From contig RFQF01000012.1 in the NCBI GenBank assembly GCA_009925805.1, positions 1 through 21,677 of the forward strand: 21,677 bases of DNA. The letters are read 5' to 3'. Of the stretch, positions 1 to 7,655 are shown one piece after another (the first letter of the stretch is position 1; the number at the start of each line of letters is the position of its first letter). The notes beneath the pieces were generated by a model. That model did no database searches, was not told the origin of the DNA, and saw only the letters and a list, made by a program, of their open reading frames with translations. A program made the translations under genes and the position numbers. This stretch comes from Flavobacteriia bacterium. GTDB taxonomy: Bacteria; Bacteroidota; Bacteroidia; Flavobacteriales_D; Crocinitomicaceae.

Positions 1-822
1 CCTTTAACCTTAGCGGTATCGAAACAACTCATGCCGGTCTATGACAAACCCATGATTTATTACCCTTTGGGTACCTTAATGAGTGCCGGGATTCGCGAGA
101 TTTTAATCATTTCTACCCCCCATGATTTACCTCATTTTGAAAAGCTCTTAGGAGATGGCACTCGGCTAGGTTGCAGGTTTGAATATGCTGTTCAGGAGGT
201 ACCGAACGGTTTAGCCCAGGCCTTTGTTATTGGTGCATCGTTTATTGGAAGGGAAAAAGTGGCGTTGATCTTGGGTGACAACATTTTCTATGGAAACGGC
301 CTAGATGCCATGTTGAGCAATTACAGCGATCCCGAGGGGGGCGTGGTGTTTGCCTACCATGTGAGCGATCCCGAACGTTACGGCGTGGTGGAATTCGATG
401 AAAACAATCAAGCGGTATCCATCGAAGAAAAACCTACATCGCCAAAATCGAATTATGCGGTTCCCGGGTTGTATTTTTACGATAATTCGGTTGTTGATAT
501 TGCGAAAAAGTTAAAACCTTCTGCCCGGGGCGAATACGAAATTACAGATGTTAATGCTGCTTACTTGAACCGAGGATGCCTGAACGTCGCGATTTTAGAT
601 CGGGGAACAGCTTGGTTAGATACGGGAACTTTTAGCTCCTTAATGCAAGCGGGTCAATTCGTTCAAGTAATCGAAGAACGGCAGGGCCTTAAAATTGGTT
701 GTATTGAAGAAATAGCCTACCGAAAAGGATTTATTACCAAGTCGGAACTCGTTCAGCTTTCCGAACCCTTAATTAAAAGCGGATACGGCGCTTATCTTTT
801 GAATTTAGCAAACCAAAAATGA
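1..822 (+). CDS. rfbA: Glucose-1-phosphate thymidylyltransferase (RmlA/RfbA), 5'-truncated by window edge
   Basis: RmlA joins dTTP and glucose-1-phosphate to make dTDP-glucose, the first step of the dTDP-L-rhamnose pathway for surface polysaccharide; it is cytoplasmic. The frame is open from base 1. The first visible residues (PLTLAVSKQLMPVYDKPMIY) match the family just after the N-terminal nucleotide-binding loop GGSGTRL, so about 15 residues lie outside the window. The ATG at 31 is an internal Met, not the start. Family marks visible are PVYDKPMIYYPL, the metal-binding LGDNIFYG, the sugar-site segment EEKP and the C-terminal EITDVN and WLDTGT motifs. The visible 273 residues plus the missing start fit the usual length of about 288. 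The stop overlaps the next ATG (ATGA at 819-822), so the two genes are probably translationally coupled. Family assignment is firm. The other rml genes are not visible. Confidence 0.95.
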   Translation, partial: PLTLAVSKQLMPVYDKPMIYYPLGTLMSAGIREILIISTPHDLPHFEKLLGDGTRLGCRFEYAVQEVPNGLAQAFVIGASFIGREKVALILGDNIFYGNGLDAMLSNYSDPEGGVVFAYHVSDPERYGVVEFDENNQAVSIEEKPTSPKSNYAVPGLYFYDNSVVDIAKKLKPSARGEYEITDVNAAYLNRGCLNVAILDRGTAWLDTGTFSSLMQAGQFVQVIEERQGLKIGCIEEIAYRKGFITKSELVQLSEPLIKSGYGAYLLNLANQK

Positions 823-1781
823 AAGCATTCGAAAGCCGTTTGGTCGCCATTGAAACCTACTTGAAAGGGCACCCGTACCCCCAAGAACCGGCGCATCTTT
901 ACGACCCGATACGCTATTTCATGGCCCTGGGAGGTAAACGCATCCGTCCTCTTTTTACGGTATTGTGTGCCGAATTATTCCGTCAACCCATAGCCGCTAG
1001 CCTGCCCGCAGCCGCTGCAATCGAAATGTTTCACAATTTCACGCTCATCCATGACGACATCATGGACCAAGCCCCCAAACGAAGAAATTTACCGACGGTG
1101 CATGAACAATGGAATTCCAATATCGCGATTCTTTCTGGAGATGCTCTGATGATCCATGCTTTCAAGGAATTGGAGGCTTATGATGCAATAAAATACCAGC
1201 GCTTGAGCTCTTTGTTAAATAAAACAGCCATCGAAGTTTGTATCGGACAGCAAATGGATATGGATTTTGAACAATTGTCTACGGTTTCGCAAGAGGATTA
1301 CCTGTCCATGATTCGATTGAAAACATCGGTCTTATTGGGTTGTGCCTGCGCTTTTGGAGGAATTATAGGAGACGCTACCGAACAGCAAATCAATACTTTA
1401 TATGGATTTGGTGAACAATTGGGTATTGCGTTTCAAATACAAGACGACCTCTTAGATACCTTTGGAACCGAAGATGCAGTAGGAAAACAAATAGGCGGTG
1501 ACATCCTTTGCGATAAAAAAACATTGTTGTACATAGCATTTCATGAAAGGGCCGATAAACGCGAAAAGGCGTTATTTGAACAATATCGTGGAATGACAGG
1601 GGAAGAAAAGATCGCGGGAATTAAGCAGTTATATTGGGATGCTAACGTGCTTGACCACTGCAAATCCATCCAAGAAGTCCATTGGAAAAACACCCTAGGC
1701 TACCTGGATGAAATGCGCACTGTATCGGATTGCGGATTATTCCAGGAACTTTTGCAATTCATCGTTCATCGAAATTATTAA
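819..1781 (+). CDS. Polyprenyl diphosphate synthase (trans-isoprenyl diphosphate synthase)
   Basis: This enzyme condenses isopentenyl diphosphate with an allylic diphosphate to extend a prenyl chain, feeding carotenoid, quinone or other isoprenoid synthesis. At 320 residues it has the normal family length. Motifs in order are GGKRIRP (38-44), the first aspartate-rich motif DDIMD (79-83) and the second DDLLD (209-213) within FQIQDDLLD, all Mg-diphosphate ligands. The first motif is DDxxD without the two-residue insertion of bacterial type II FPP synthases, and residue -5 from it is Phe74. In type I GGPP synthases an aromatic residue there limits the chain near C20. I therefore infer a GGPP-type, short-chain enzyme rather than a long quinone-tail synthase, but the product is not proven. 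The start overlaps the rfbA stop (ATGA). A 70-nt gap with a promoter element follows. Confidence 0.93.
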   Translation: MKAFESRLVAIETYLKGHPYPQEPAHLYDPIRYFMALGGKRIRPLFTVLCAELFRQPIAASLPAAAAIEMFHNFTLIHDDIMDQAPKRRNLPTVHEQWNSNIAILSGDALMIHAFKELEAYDAIKYQRLSSLLNKTAIEVCIGQQMDMDFEQLSTVSQEDYLSMIRLKTSVLLGCACAFGGIIGDATEQQINTLYGFGEQLGIAFQIQDDLLDTFGTEDAVGKQIGGDILCDKKTLLYIAFHERADKREKALFEQYRGMTGEEKIAGIKQLYWDANVLDHCKSIQEVHWKNTLGYLDEMRTVSDCGLFQELLQFIVHRNY

Positions 1782-1810
1782 ATCCGAAAATAATTCTTTG
1801 AGATTTTTCT

Positions 1811-1818
1811 TATATTTG
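1811..1818 (+). promoter_or_regulatory. Bacteroidota-type -7 promoter element for the T9SS cargo gene
   Basis: TATATTTG is an exact match to the Bacteroidota -7 consensus TAnnTTTG. It sits 33 nt before the ATG at 1852, which would give an A/T-rich leader of roughly 25 nt. The only nearby TTTG (1797-1800) is 10 nt upstream, too close to be a standard -33 element, so only the -7 half is convincing. It lies in the single gap between the polyprenyl synthase and the secreted-protein gene. Confidence 0.5.
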
Positions 1819-1851
1819 GAGTCCATAAATTTAACTTTAAATTAATCTATC

Positions 1852-3475
1852 ATGAAAAAAATTTACTTGAGCGTTCTGGGTATCACGCTTTTCGGTGGTT
1901 TTGCGGTGGCTCAAAAATTCACTGCGCCCGCGTTAAGCAATTCAAAATTCAGCCATACGGATTTTGGCGTTAAACAAGAAGTTGAAAACGAGGTGAAGGG
2001 TATTGTGTTATGGCAAAACGATTTCTCGAATCCCGCGAATTGGACGACTTCCAATGATCCTGCGGGTACCCCCGCACAATATTGACTTAACCTCAGCTCC
2101 CCAAGTGCTGTTAAAATTTCAGCAATCCCACCGAAGGTATCAAGAAAACACCTACGTGGTGTATTCTACCAACGGAGGAGCGACATGGCAAGAAATGGAG
2201 GTAAATGCCACCATGAGTGTTAACACGAATACAACCAATCCTCAAACACTTCAGGTAAACTTATCCAATCAAATTGGAGGTCATGATAGCGTGCGTATCG
2301 GCTTTAAATACACCGGAAATTATGACTGGTTTTGGGCTGTGGATGATGTAAAATTAATGACACCTGACGCCCATGATGTAGCTGTTTCAAGTGTCTATTG
2401 GGGTTCTACCGGTGCTTGGGGCGCTCGTTTACCGTATTATCAAATACCTACAGCGCAAGTAACGCAACTTGATTTTTCAGGAATTATCGCGAACCTTGGT
2501 TACATGAATCAAAACGCTACATTCCATGCGACTGCGGGTGCCTACAATGGTACATCACCTGCCACACCCATCCCTGCTTTCTCCAGCGATACAGCGAATT
2601 GTACAGCAGGATTTACGCCAGCTGCCGTGAATGCAACAATCAACGTATCCGTAAATGTTCAAATTGACAGTACGGATGCTAATCCTGCGGATAATACTGT
2701 GGCGAACGCTGCAACGATTGCGGTAAATCCTTCAATTTACGCTCGCGACAAGAACACCATCTCCGGGGGTTCCTACAACCAAGGCCAAGGCTTCGAAGTA
2801 GGGAATATTTTTGATATCTACGCGGCAGCTAACTTAAGTGCGATTGATGTGTTCATTAGCGGATCAGCCGTTGCAGGAGCTTCTATTTATTCAAAATTGT
2901 ATTCCATCGATGCTCAGGGTAATTTTGTCTATGTCGATGAATCCAATCCTTACACCCTTACGTCCAGCGACCTCAATGCGTTGATCACGTTACCCCTCTC
3001 TGGAGGTGCTTCTCCGCTAACCGCCAATCAGCCTTACTTAGTAGTGGTTGGATCCTTAGGAGATGCAGGTGCCACCAACGATTTAGTGGTTGGAACCTCA
3101 GGTGTGTCAGAAGCTCAAACTTCCTATTACCTTGACCTTACCAACACCACTTGGTACTACACCACGGGAACACCTATGGTTCGCATGAATTTTTCTAATG
3201 CATCCTTGGATGAAACTTCCCTGGCTCCATCCTTCGACATCGCTCCTAATCCGGCTTCAGGGGTTACGACCATTTCCCTCGGTAATACTTCATCGGATGC
3301 TACCTTGACCATCCTTGATGTTACGGGTAAAGAAGTATTGCATCAGGCTATTTCCTCATGGAATGGGGCAAAATCGCACGAAATCAACACGGCCAATTTT
3401 GGAAACGGTGTGTACTTTGTGAATGTTGCTGCCAACGGAATCATGCGCACTAAGAAATTAGTGGTTCGCAACTAA
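1852..3475 (+). pseudogene. Secreted T9SS cargo protein with choice-of-anchor J-like domain, frameshifted and probably internally deleted
   Basis: The N-terminal part (1852-2085) encodes a signal peptide, MKKIYLSVLGITLFGGFAVA, with likely cleavage before Gln21, then the start of a jelly-roll domain (LWQNDFSNPANWTTSNDPAG) and a stop at 2083-2085. The rest continues in the +1-shifted frame from about 2076 (NIDLTSAPQVLLKFQQSHRR) to the stop at 3473-3475. It ends in a T9SS type A sorting domain of about 80 residues (from about 3230) with SFDIAPNPASG, VTGKEV, FGNGVYFVNV and terminal KKLVVRN. A TTG at 2003 opens this second frame, but the residues before NIDL look like out-of-frame translation. In choice-of-anchor J/cleaved-adhesin domains several tens of residues normally separate the NW-T-x-N strand from the DLTxxPxVxLxFxQxxRR strand. 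Here about a dozen remain, so I infer a deletion whose size is not a multiple of three. The middle (from DVAVSSVYW) looks like further beta-rich surface domains of unknown role. The product would have been exported and anchored or released by T9SS. Real decay and assembly error are both possible. Confidence 0.75.
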
Positions 3476-3492
3476 AAAACGATCAATTATGG

Positions 3493-3520
3493 AAAGAGGC
3501 TTTCGGGCCTCTTTTTTTTT
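3493..3520 (+). terminator. Intrinsic terminator after the T9SS cargo gene
   Basis: AAAGAGGC (3493-3500) pairs perfectly with GCCTCTTT (3507-3514) around a six-base loop TTTCGG, and nine T follow from 3512 to 3520. It lies 18 nt after the stop at 3475. On the - strand the hairpin is followed by only three T, so it should act mainly on + strand transcripts. Its T-run overlaps the stop codon of the convergent mtnC. Confidence 0.9.
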
Positions 3521-4210
3521 AGGGTAAAATTTCAGTAAAGTTGAATGCCGTATGCTTCCAGCGGGCAACTGTCCCTGGTCGAAGCAATTGAATGGTGCAC
3601 ATTCCGGAAGCGTCAGCAGCCTCAAGTTCTTCATAAATATCCGACAAAAACAAAACACGGCTTGGAGCACAGGACAAAGATTCCGCTATATTCAAATACG
3701 TATGCATCTCTCGTTTGGGGCCGGTATTGGTATCAAAATAGGCTGTAAAATACGTGCTTACGTCTCCATACAAGGAATGGCGAAATAGCAACTGTTGGGC
3801 AGTAACGGAACCGCTTGAAAAAACGGCAAGGCTAATGTTGTGCTTTCTCCAACGTTCTAAAGCTTCAGGCACATCGGGATAAACATGGCCTTTTAACATT
3901 CCGCTGGTATATCCGCTTTTCCAAAGTACTCCTTGCAAGGTTTTGAGGGGGGTGATTTTCCGATCCTCTAAAGCCCATGCTTTTATTCTTGCTATCAATT
4001 CGTGGCGGTTAGGTCCTTTTCACCCGTTTCTTCTTGAATCCATTGACGCGCCTTGATTAATCCATCTTCCACTTCCGGTGAACCCGCTTGTTCTAAGGTA
4101 GCCAGGTGATCGATAAAATATGGAAAAAGTACTTGGTAAACAAACGATACATCCGTAGTCGTTCCTTCGATATCGGTTACAATCCAGTGAATATCGTTGA
4201 ATTGCGCCAC
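3519..4210 (-). pseudogene. mtnC: Enolase-phosphatase E1 (MtnC), broken by a single-base frameshift
   Basis: MtnC is a HAD-family enzyme that enolises and dephosphorylates 2,3-diketo-5-methylthiopentyl-1-phosphate in methionine salvage, giving the MtnD substrate. The likely start is GTG at 4210 (VAQFNDIHWIVTDIEGTTTD), one base after the mtnD stop. HAD motif I is DIEGT. This frame stops at 3995-3997 after EKDLTATN. The remainder runs in another frame from about 4015 to the TAA at 3519-3521 (HELIARIKAWALEDRK) and carries SSGS (motif II), GPKRE (motif III Lys) and LFLSDIYEE (motif IV). Reading through with one extra base at the GAAAAGG run near 4019 gives a continuous EKGPNRHELIARIKAW and a total of about 230 residues, the normal family length. 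That pattern is typical of a one-base loss in a short homopolymer, either real or a sequencing error. It is the last gene of the mtnB-mtnD-mtnC set. Confidence 0.85.
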
Positions 4211-4211
4211 G

Positions 4212-4733
4212 TTAGAGGTATTTTTTTTCAATACCAGAATGGGTGTATTCGGGAACCCAACCGCTGGAATCCATGAAAACACGTATGGCCTTGACCGAAG
4301 GATTGGTGGCTCCAGCATCAAACCAATGTTTCGTCCCTGCGGGTACACTGATCAAATCCCCTTGCTCGCAAAGCACATTAAATACAGGAGCACCGTCTAA
4401 ATGAAACCAAAAATATCCCTGGCCTTCCACAAAAAAACGAATCTCGTCTTCTGAATGGGTATGTTCTGCTAAAAACTTGGTCCGAATTGCCTCATAATTT
4501 TCGGTGTGTGCATGGATGGATATCACATCGGCCGTTTTATAGCCTCCTTGTTGCATAAAGGGGGTGAGGTCTTTAGCATAGGCGGCAAGGATTTCCTCCT
4601 GAGAAGCATCGGGAGCGAAAACCTCTGTACAGCTCCATTGATCAAAAAACACCCCATAGTTCGTTAAGAACGTTCGTATATCCGAAGCGGTAGAAATCAC
4701 CCGACCTTCATCAGGTATGGTTAACATGGCCAT
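4212..4733 (-). CDS. mtnD: Acireductone dioxygenase (MtnD)
   Basis: MtnD is a cupin metalloenzyme that cleaves acireductone with O2. With Fe it gives the methionine precursor 4-methylthio-2-oxobutanoate plus formate. The 173 residues fit the family. The metal ligands are visible as His91, His93 and Glu97 in EHTHSEDE, and His136 in GTKHWFD, with the conserved RFFVEGQGYFWF strand between them. The start ATG at 4733 directly follows the mtnB stop (TAAATG). A second Met two codons later is an equally possible start. The gene ends one base before the mtnC GTG. Function is confident from motifs and neighbours. The bound metal, which sets on- or off-pathway chemistry, cannot be read from the sequence. 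Confidence 0.95.
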   Translation of the reverse strand: MAMLTIPDEGRVISTASDIRTFLTNYGVFFDQWSCTEVFAPDASQEEILAAYAKDLTPFMQQGGYKTADVISIHAHTENYEAIRTKFLAEHTHSEDEIRFFVEGQGYFWFHLDGAPVFNVLCEQGDLISVPAGTKHWFDAGATNPSVKAIRVFMDSSGWVPEYTHSGIEKKYL

Positions 4734-5345
4734 TTAGTTACGGTTTATTAAAAAATGTACTTTACACAAATAGGCAAAAGCCTCTGCACTTCGCTTGGCT
4801 TCAAACAACGTAGCGCCCCACGTATAATACCCATGATTTTCAATGGAAAACAAGCCATACTTCAAGGCTTCTTTGCGGAGGATTAATTGCGACAAAATGT
4901 CGTTCATGTCCTGACTGTTGGGAATAATAGGAATCCGAACTTCTTCCTCGTGACTTAGTACTCCGACGAAGGCTTTTTGCAATTCATACCCTTGAAAACA
5001 TACCTCGGGCATGCGTTGTGAGGCCAAGACGGAATAGAGTTCGTGGGAATGCAAAATTACCTGTGTTTTCGGAAAATGCTCATACAGAAATCGATGGATT
5101 GCGGTTTCTGCGGAAGGAATGAGGTGTTGAAAAGGCGGCAAAGGATTGCCTAGGGAATCGATGGGGATAAAATCATCAGGCAGGATTGATGCTTTATCTA
5201 TTCCCGACCGGCTCACCCATATGTTTTCATGGGAGTCCTTGCAGGAGTAATTGGTGGAAGTAGCTGGACTATGCCCTTGCGCATGCATGGCGCGAACGCA
5301 TTGAACCAATTCCTGTATTTGAATATTATCGGACAAGGATTTCAA
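4734..5345 (-). CDS. mtnB: Methylthioribulose-1-phosphate dehydratase (MtnB)
   Basis: MtnB is a class II aldolase-fold zinc enzyme that dehydrates 5-methylthioribulose-1-phosphate in methionine salvage. At 203 residues it has family length. Visible marks are PATSTNYS (usual PATSGNxS), SRSGIDKA, PSAETAIH, the zinc ligands in LHSHELYS, the conserved YELQKA and the third zinc His in NHGYYTWG. The frame has no ATG or GTG at a suitable place, so TTG at 5345 is the best start. It leaves about 27 residues before PATS, as in relatives. An ATG at residue 20 would cut off helix 1. The start lies 19 nt after the yqeY stop. The Thr in place of Gly in PATSTN is a minor oddity. mtnA and mtnK, which act earlier, are not in the window. 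Confidence 0.92.
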   Translation of the reverse strand: MKSLSDNIQIQELVQCVRAMHAQGHSPATSTNYSCKDSHENIWVSRSGIDKASILPDDFIPIDSLGNPLPPFQHLIPSAETAIHRFLYEHFPKTQVILHSHELYSVLASQRMPEVCFQGYELQKAFVGVLSHEEEVRIPIIPNSQDMNDILSQLILRKEALKYGLFSIENHGYYTWGATLFEAKRSAEAFAYLCKVHFLINRN

Positions 5346-5364
5346 CCTGAATGAACCGCACGTA

Positions 5365-5811
5365 TTAAGCTAGCGCAGCTTTAACCAATGCAGCGATTAC
5401 TTTACCATCAGCTTTTCCCGAGAGCTTTGCACTCAAATGGCCCATAAGTTTCCCCATATCTTTTTGACCTTGGATATTCAAATCCGCCATCGCCTGGGAA
5501 ATTTCTTGTTGGATTTCCGCTTCGCTCAACTGCTTCGGCAGAAACTCTTCAATGACCTTAGCTTGTTGCATTTCTTCCGCAGCTAAGTCTTCCCTACCTT
5601 GCGTTTGATACAATTCGTACGTTTCGATGCGCTGTTTATATAACTTAAGACAAATTTTAATGGCTGTATCATCGCTAACCTCTGATCCCCCACCGGACGT
5701 GGCCTCCAACAACAATTTCGACTTAATATCGCGCAATGCTGATAAGCGGTCTTTATCTTTGGCAAGCATTGCCTGCTTGATTTGGTCGTTAATGATGGCT
5801 GAAATACTCAT
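5365..5811 (-). CDS. yqeY: GatB/YqeY domain protein
   Basis: This is a 148-residue YqeY-family protein: helical, cytoplasmic, and related to the tail domain of the amidotransferase subunit GatB. Its true role is unsettled; tRNA-linked functions are suggested for the family. Recognisable segments are AMLAKDKDRLSALRDIKSKL near the N-terminus, IEEFLPKQLSEAEI in the middle, and DMGKLMGHLSAKLSGKADGK, the family's conserved C-terminal block. It starts one base after the ftsZ stop. In Bacteroidota the gene commonly sits directly downstream of ftsZ, as here. Confidence 0.92.
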   Translation of the reverse strand: MSISAIINDQIKQAMLAKDKDRLSALRDIKSKLLLEATSGGGSEVSDDTAIKICLKLYKQRIETYELYQTQGREDLAAEEMQQAKVIEEFLPKQLSEAEIQQEISQAMADLNIQGQKDMGKLMGHLSAKLSGKADGKVIAALVKAALA

Positions 5812-5812
5812 A

Positions 5813-7615
5813 TTAATCTACGTTATCGTGTAAAAAAGAATTGTTTCCCAAGTTTGTTTCTCCGTTGCCGTTATCGGAAAGACCAAATCGGCTTATCTTC
5901 TGTTCCTCGGAAGGTTTTTCCTCGCGAATTTCAATGTTTCGACGCAGGTAAGCGGGTTGGGTTTCGTATTCCGAAAGATTTTCTGAATTCTGAATTTTGG
6001 CGGTAATTTCCTGAATTTTCGCAACGCGCTCATCGTTTCTTCGCTGAACCTCCTCAGGAGAAAGCAACGGTTGCGTGCGGGTCGGGGTATTTTCGATCAA
6101 ATCATCCTGAAGCATGTGACGGATTACCTCCGGTTCCTCGGAAACCGGGGTTGCATCCGAAATTTGTGTAGTGCCTACATTCCCAATAGTATGTTCGTTC
6201 GGTGTTTCTGTAAAATCGAAGGTGGGATTTGAGGTAGGCTGCACATCCCAAACGATATTGGTCGATTCGCTTTCATTGGTTGTGTTGTTGGCTTCTAACT
6301 CATCGAATAACCCCACGCGCACCGATTGAACCGACGTTTTATCCTCGGTTGCACTCCAATCCGACTTAATTTCCTCTACTGGATTTTGGTGATTCTCTTG
6401 AAATGCACTCGTAGTGTTGTTCGTTTCATTACTCCAAGGATTGGAATCATCCTTTTTCTCAGGGCTTTCGCTTTTAGTCCACCCCTCATTCATTGGAGGT
6501 TGTTGAGGAGTCTCTGCCTCGGTGGTTGTTTCATTCGACTCGGATTTCAAAAAGGGTTCATCCCAAATTTTAGCTTCGGTCGTTTCAAACGGTGAGGTCA
6601 AAGGAGCCGTAATTTCCTTTTTAACTTCATCGGTTAAATTCATCACTTTACGTTCTGGCAGGGAAACCGAACCCTGGTTATTACTGGAAGAAAAGCCGGT
6701 AGCTACTAAGGTTACGGAGATGTTCTCCCCTAAGTTCGAATCGTATCCGTAGCCCCAAATCACTTCGGCGTCGTCGCCCGCGGCATCTTGAATAAAATCG
6801 GTTATTTCCATGATTTCATCCATCAAAATCTCCTTGTCGCCGTAGGTGATATTGAGCAATACAAAAGAGGCTCCATGAATATCGTGGTCGTTGAGCAACG
6901 GGGAATTCATGGCTCCTTTTACCGCTTCCAAAGCACGATTTTCACCACTCGCAATTGCGCTACCCATGAGTGCTCTTCCCGAATTTCGAAGCACGGTATT
7001 TACATCGTTAAAATCTACATTGATTAACCCGGTTTCGGCAATCACCTCAGCAATACCCTTAGCTGCAACCGTAAGAATATTATCCGCTTTTTGGAAGGCC
7101 TCGCTCAACGAAAGGCTTTTACCAATGGTTCTCAGTTTATCATTGCTAATTACCAACAAGGTATCTACATTGAGCCGTAGTTTTTCTAATCCTTCTTCCG
7201 CCTGCATTTTGCGTTTTTTACCTTCAAAATCAAAGGGTATGGTGACAATCCCTACGGTAAGAATGCCCATTTCTTTTGAAATTTGGGCAATAACAGGAGC
7301 TGCCCCGGTACCGGTTCCTCCGCCCATACCTGCGGTAACAAACACCATTTTGGTATTTACGGAAAGCAATTCGCGCAATTCTTCAATGTTCTCAAAAGCC
7401 GCATTCATCCCAACTTCAGGAAGCATTCCCGCCCCACGTCCTTCCGTCAGGGTTTTACCCAACTGAATTTTACAAGGTACAGGTGAAATATCTAAGGCTT
7501 GACGATCGGTATTGCAGACCACGAAATCTACGCCTTTGATTCCTTGATTATACATATAATTTACGGCATTGCTACCTCCTCCCCCAACACCAATTACTTT
7601 AATTATCTCATTCAT
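5813..7615 (-). CDS. ftsZ: Cell division tubulin FtsZ
   Basis: FtsZ is the GTPase that polymerises into the Z-ring and scaffolds the divisome. The globular part (about 1-310) has the nucleotide-binding VGVGGGGSNAV at the N-terminus, the tubulin signature GGGTGTG (98-104) and the T7 synergy loop NVDFND (199-204). The N-terminus is short, with IIKVIGVGG starting at residue 4, lacking the 10-20 residue extension many relatives carry; an in-frame TAA just upstream rules out an extension. Residues 311 to about 545 form a long Asn/Thr/Glu/Ser-rich linker with five Trp. A predicted helix follows (about 515-546), then PAYLRR and the C-terminal NNSFLHDNVD typical of Bacteroidota FtsZ. A 40-nt gap separates it from ftsA with no clear promoter. 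The gene is complete. Confidence 0.98.
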   Translation of the reverse strand: MNEIIKVIGVGGGGSNAVNYMYNQGIKGVDFVVCNTDRQALDISPVPCKIQLGKTLTEGRGAGMLPEVGMNAAFENIEELRELLSVNTKMVFVTAGMGGGTGTGAAPVIAQISKEMGILTVGIVTIPFDFEGKKRKMQAEEGLEKLRLNVDTLLVISNDKLRTIGKSLSLSEAFQKADNILTVAAKGIAEVIAETGLINVDFNDVNTVLRNSGRALMGSAIASGENRALEAVKGAMNSPLLNDHDIHGASFVLLNITYGDKEILMDEIMEITDFIQDAAGDDAEVIWGYGYDSNLGENISVTLVATGFSSSNNQGSVSLPERKVMNLTDEVKKEITAPLTSPFETTEAKIWDEPFLKSESNETTTEAETPQQPPMNEGWTKSESPEKKDDSNPWSNETNNTTSAFQENHQNPVEEIKSDWSATEDKTSVQSVRVGLFDELEANNTTNESESTNIVWDVQPTSNPTFDFTETPNEHTIGNVGTTQISDATPVSEEPEVIRHMLQDDLIENTPTRTQPLLSPEEVQRRNDERVAKIQEITAKIQNSENLSEYETQPAYLRRNIEIREEKPSEEQKISRFGLSDNGNGETNLGNNSFLHDNVD

Positions 7616-7655
7616 TGTACTCGTTTATTAGTCATTTATAAATTATTTCGATTCT

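Noticed and set aside
2003..2076. Start of a separate 490-codon gene at TTG 2003
   Set aside because: The first residues of this frame are an out-of-frame reading of the upstream ORF. The later part lacks a signal peptide but carries a T9SS sorting domain, so it is the rest of the gene begun at 1852.
3493..3520. Bidirectional terminator also serving mtnC
   Set aside because: On the - strand the hairpin is followed by only three T, so efficient termination in that direction is not supported.
6891..7466. 191-codon + strand open frame antisense to ftsZ
   Set aside because: It is explained by the codon pattern of the ftsZ GTPase domain on the other strand. It has no recognisable domain and no promoter or start context.
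7616..7655. Possible internal promoter for ftsZ in the 40-nt ftsA-ftsZ gap
   Set aside because: The gap is A/T-rich but has no TAnnTTTG or TTTG pair at suitable spacing.
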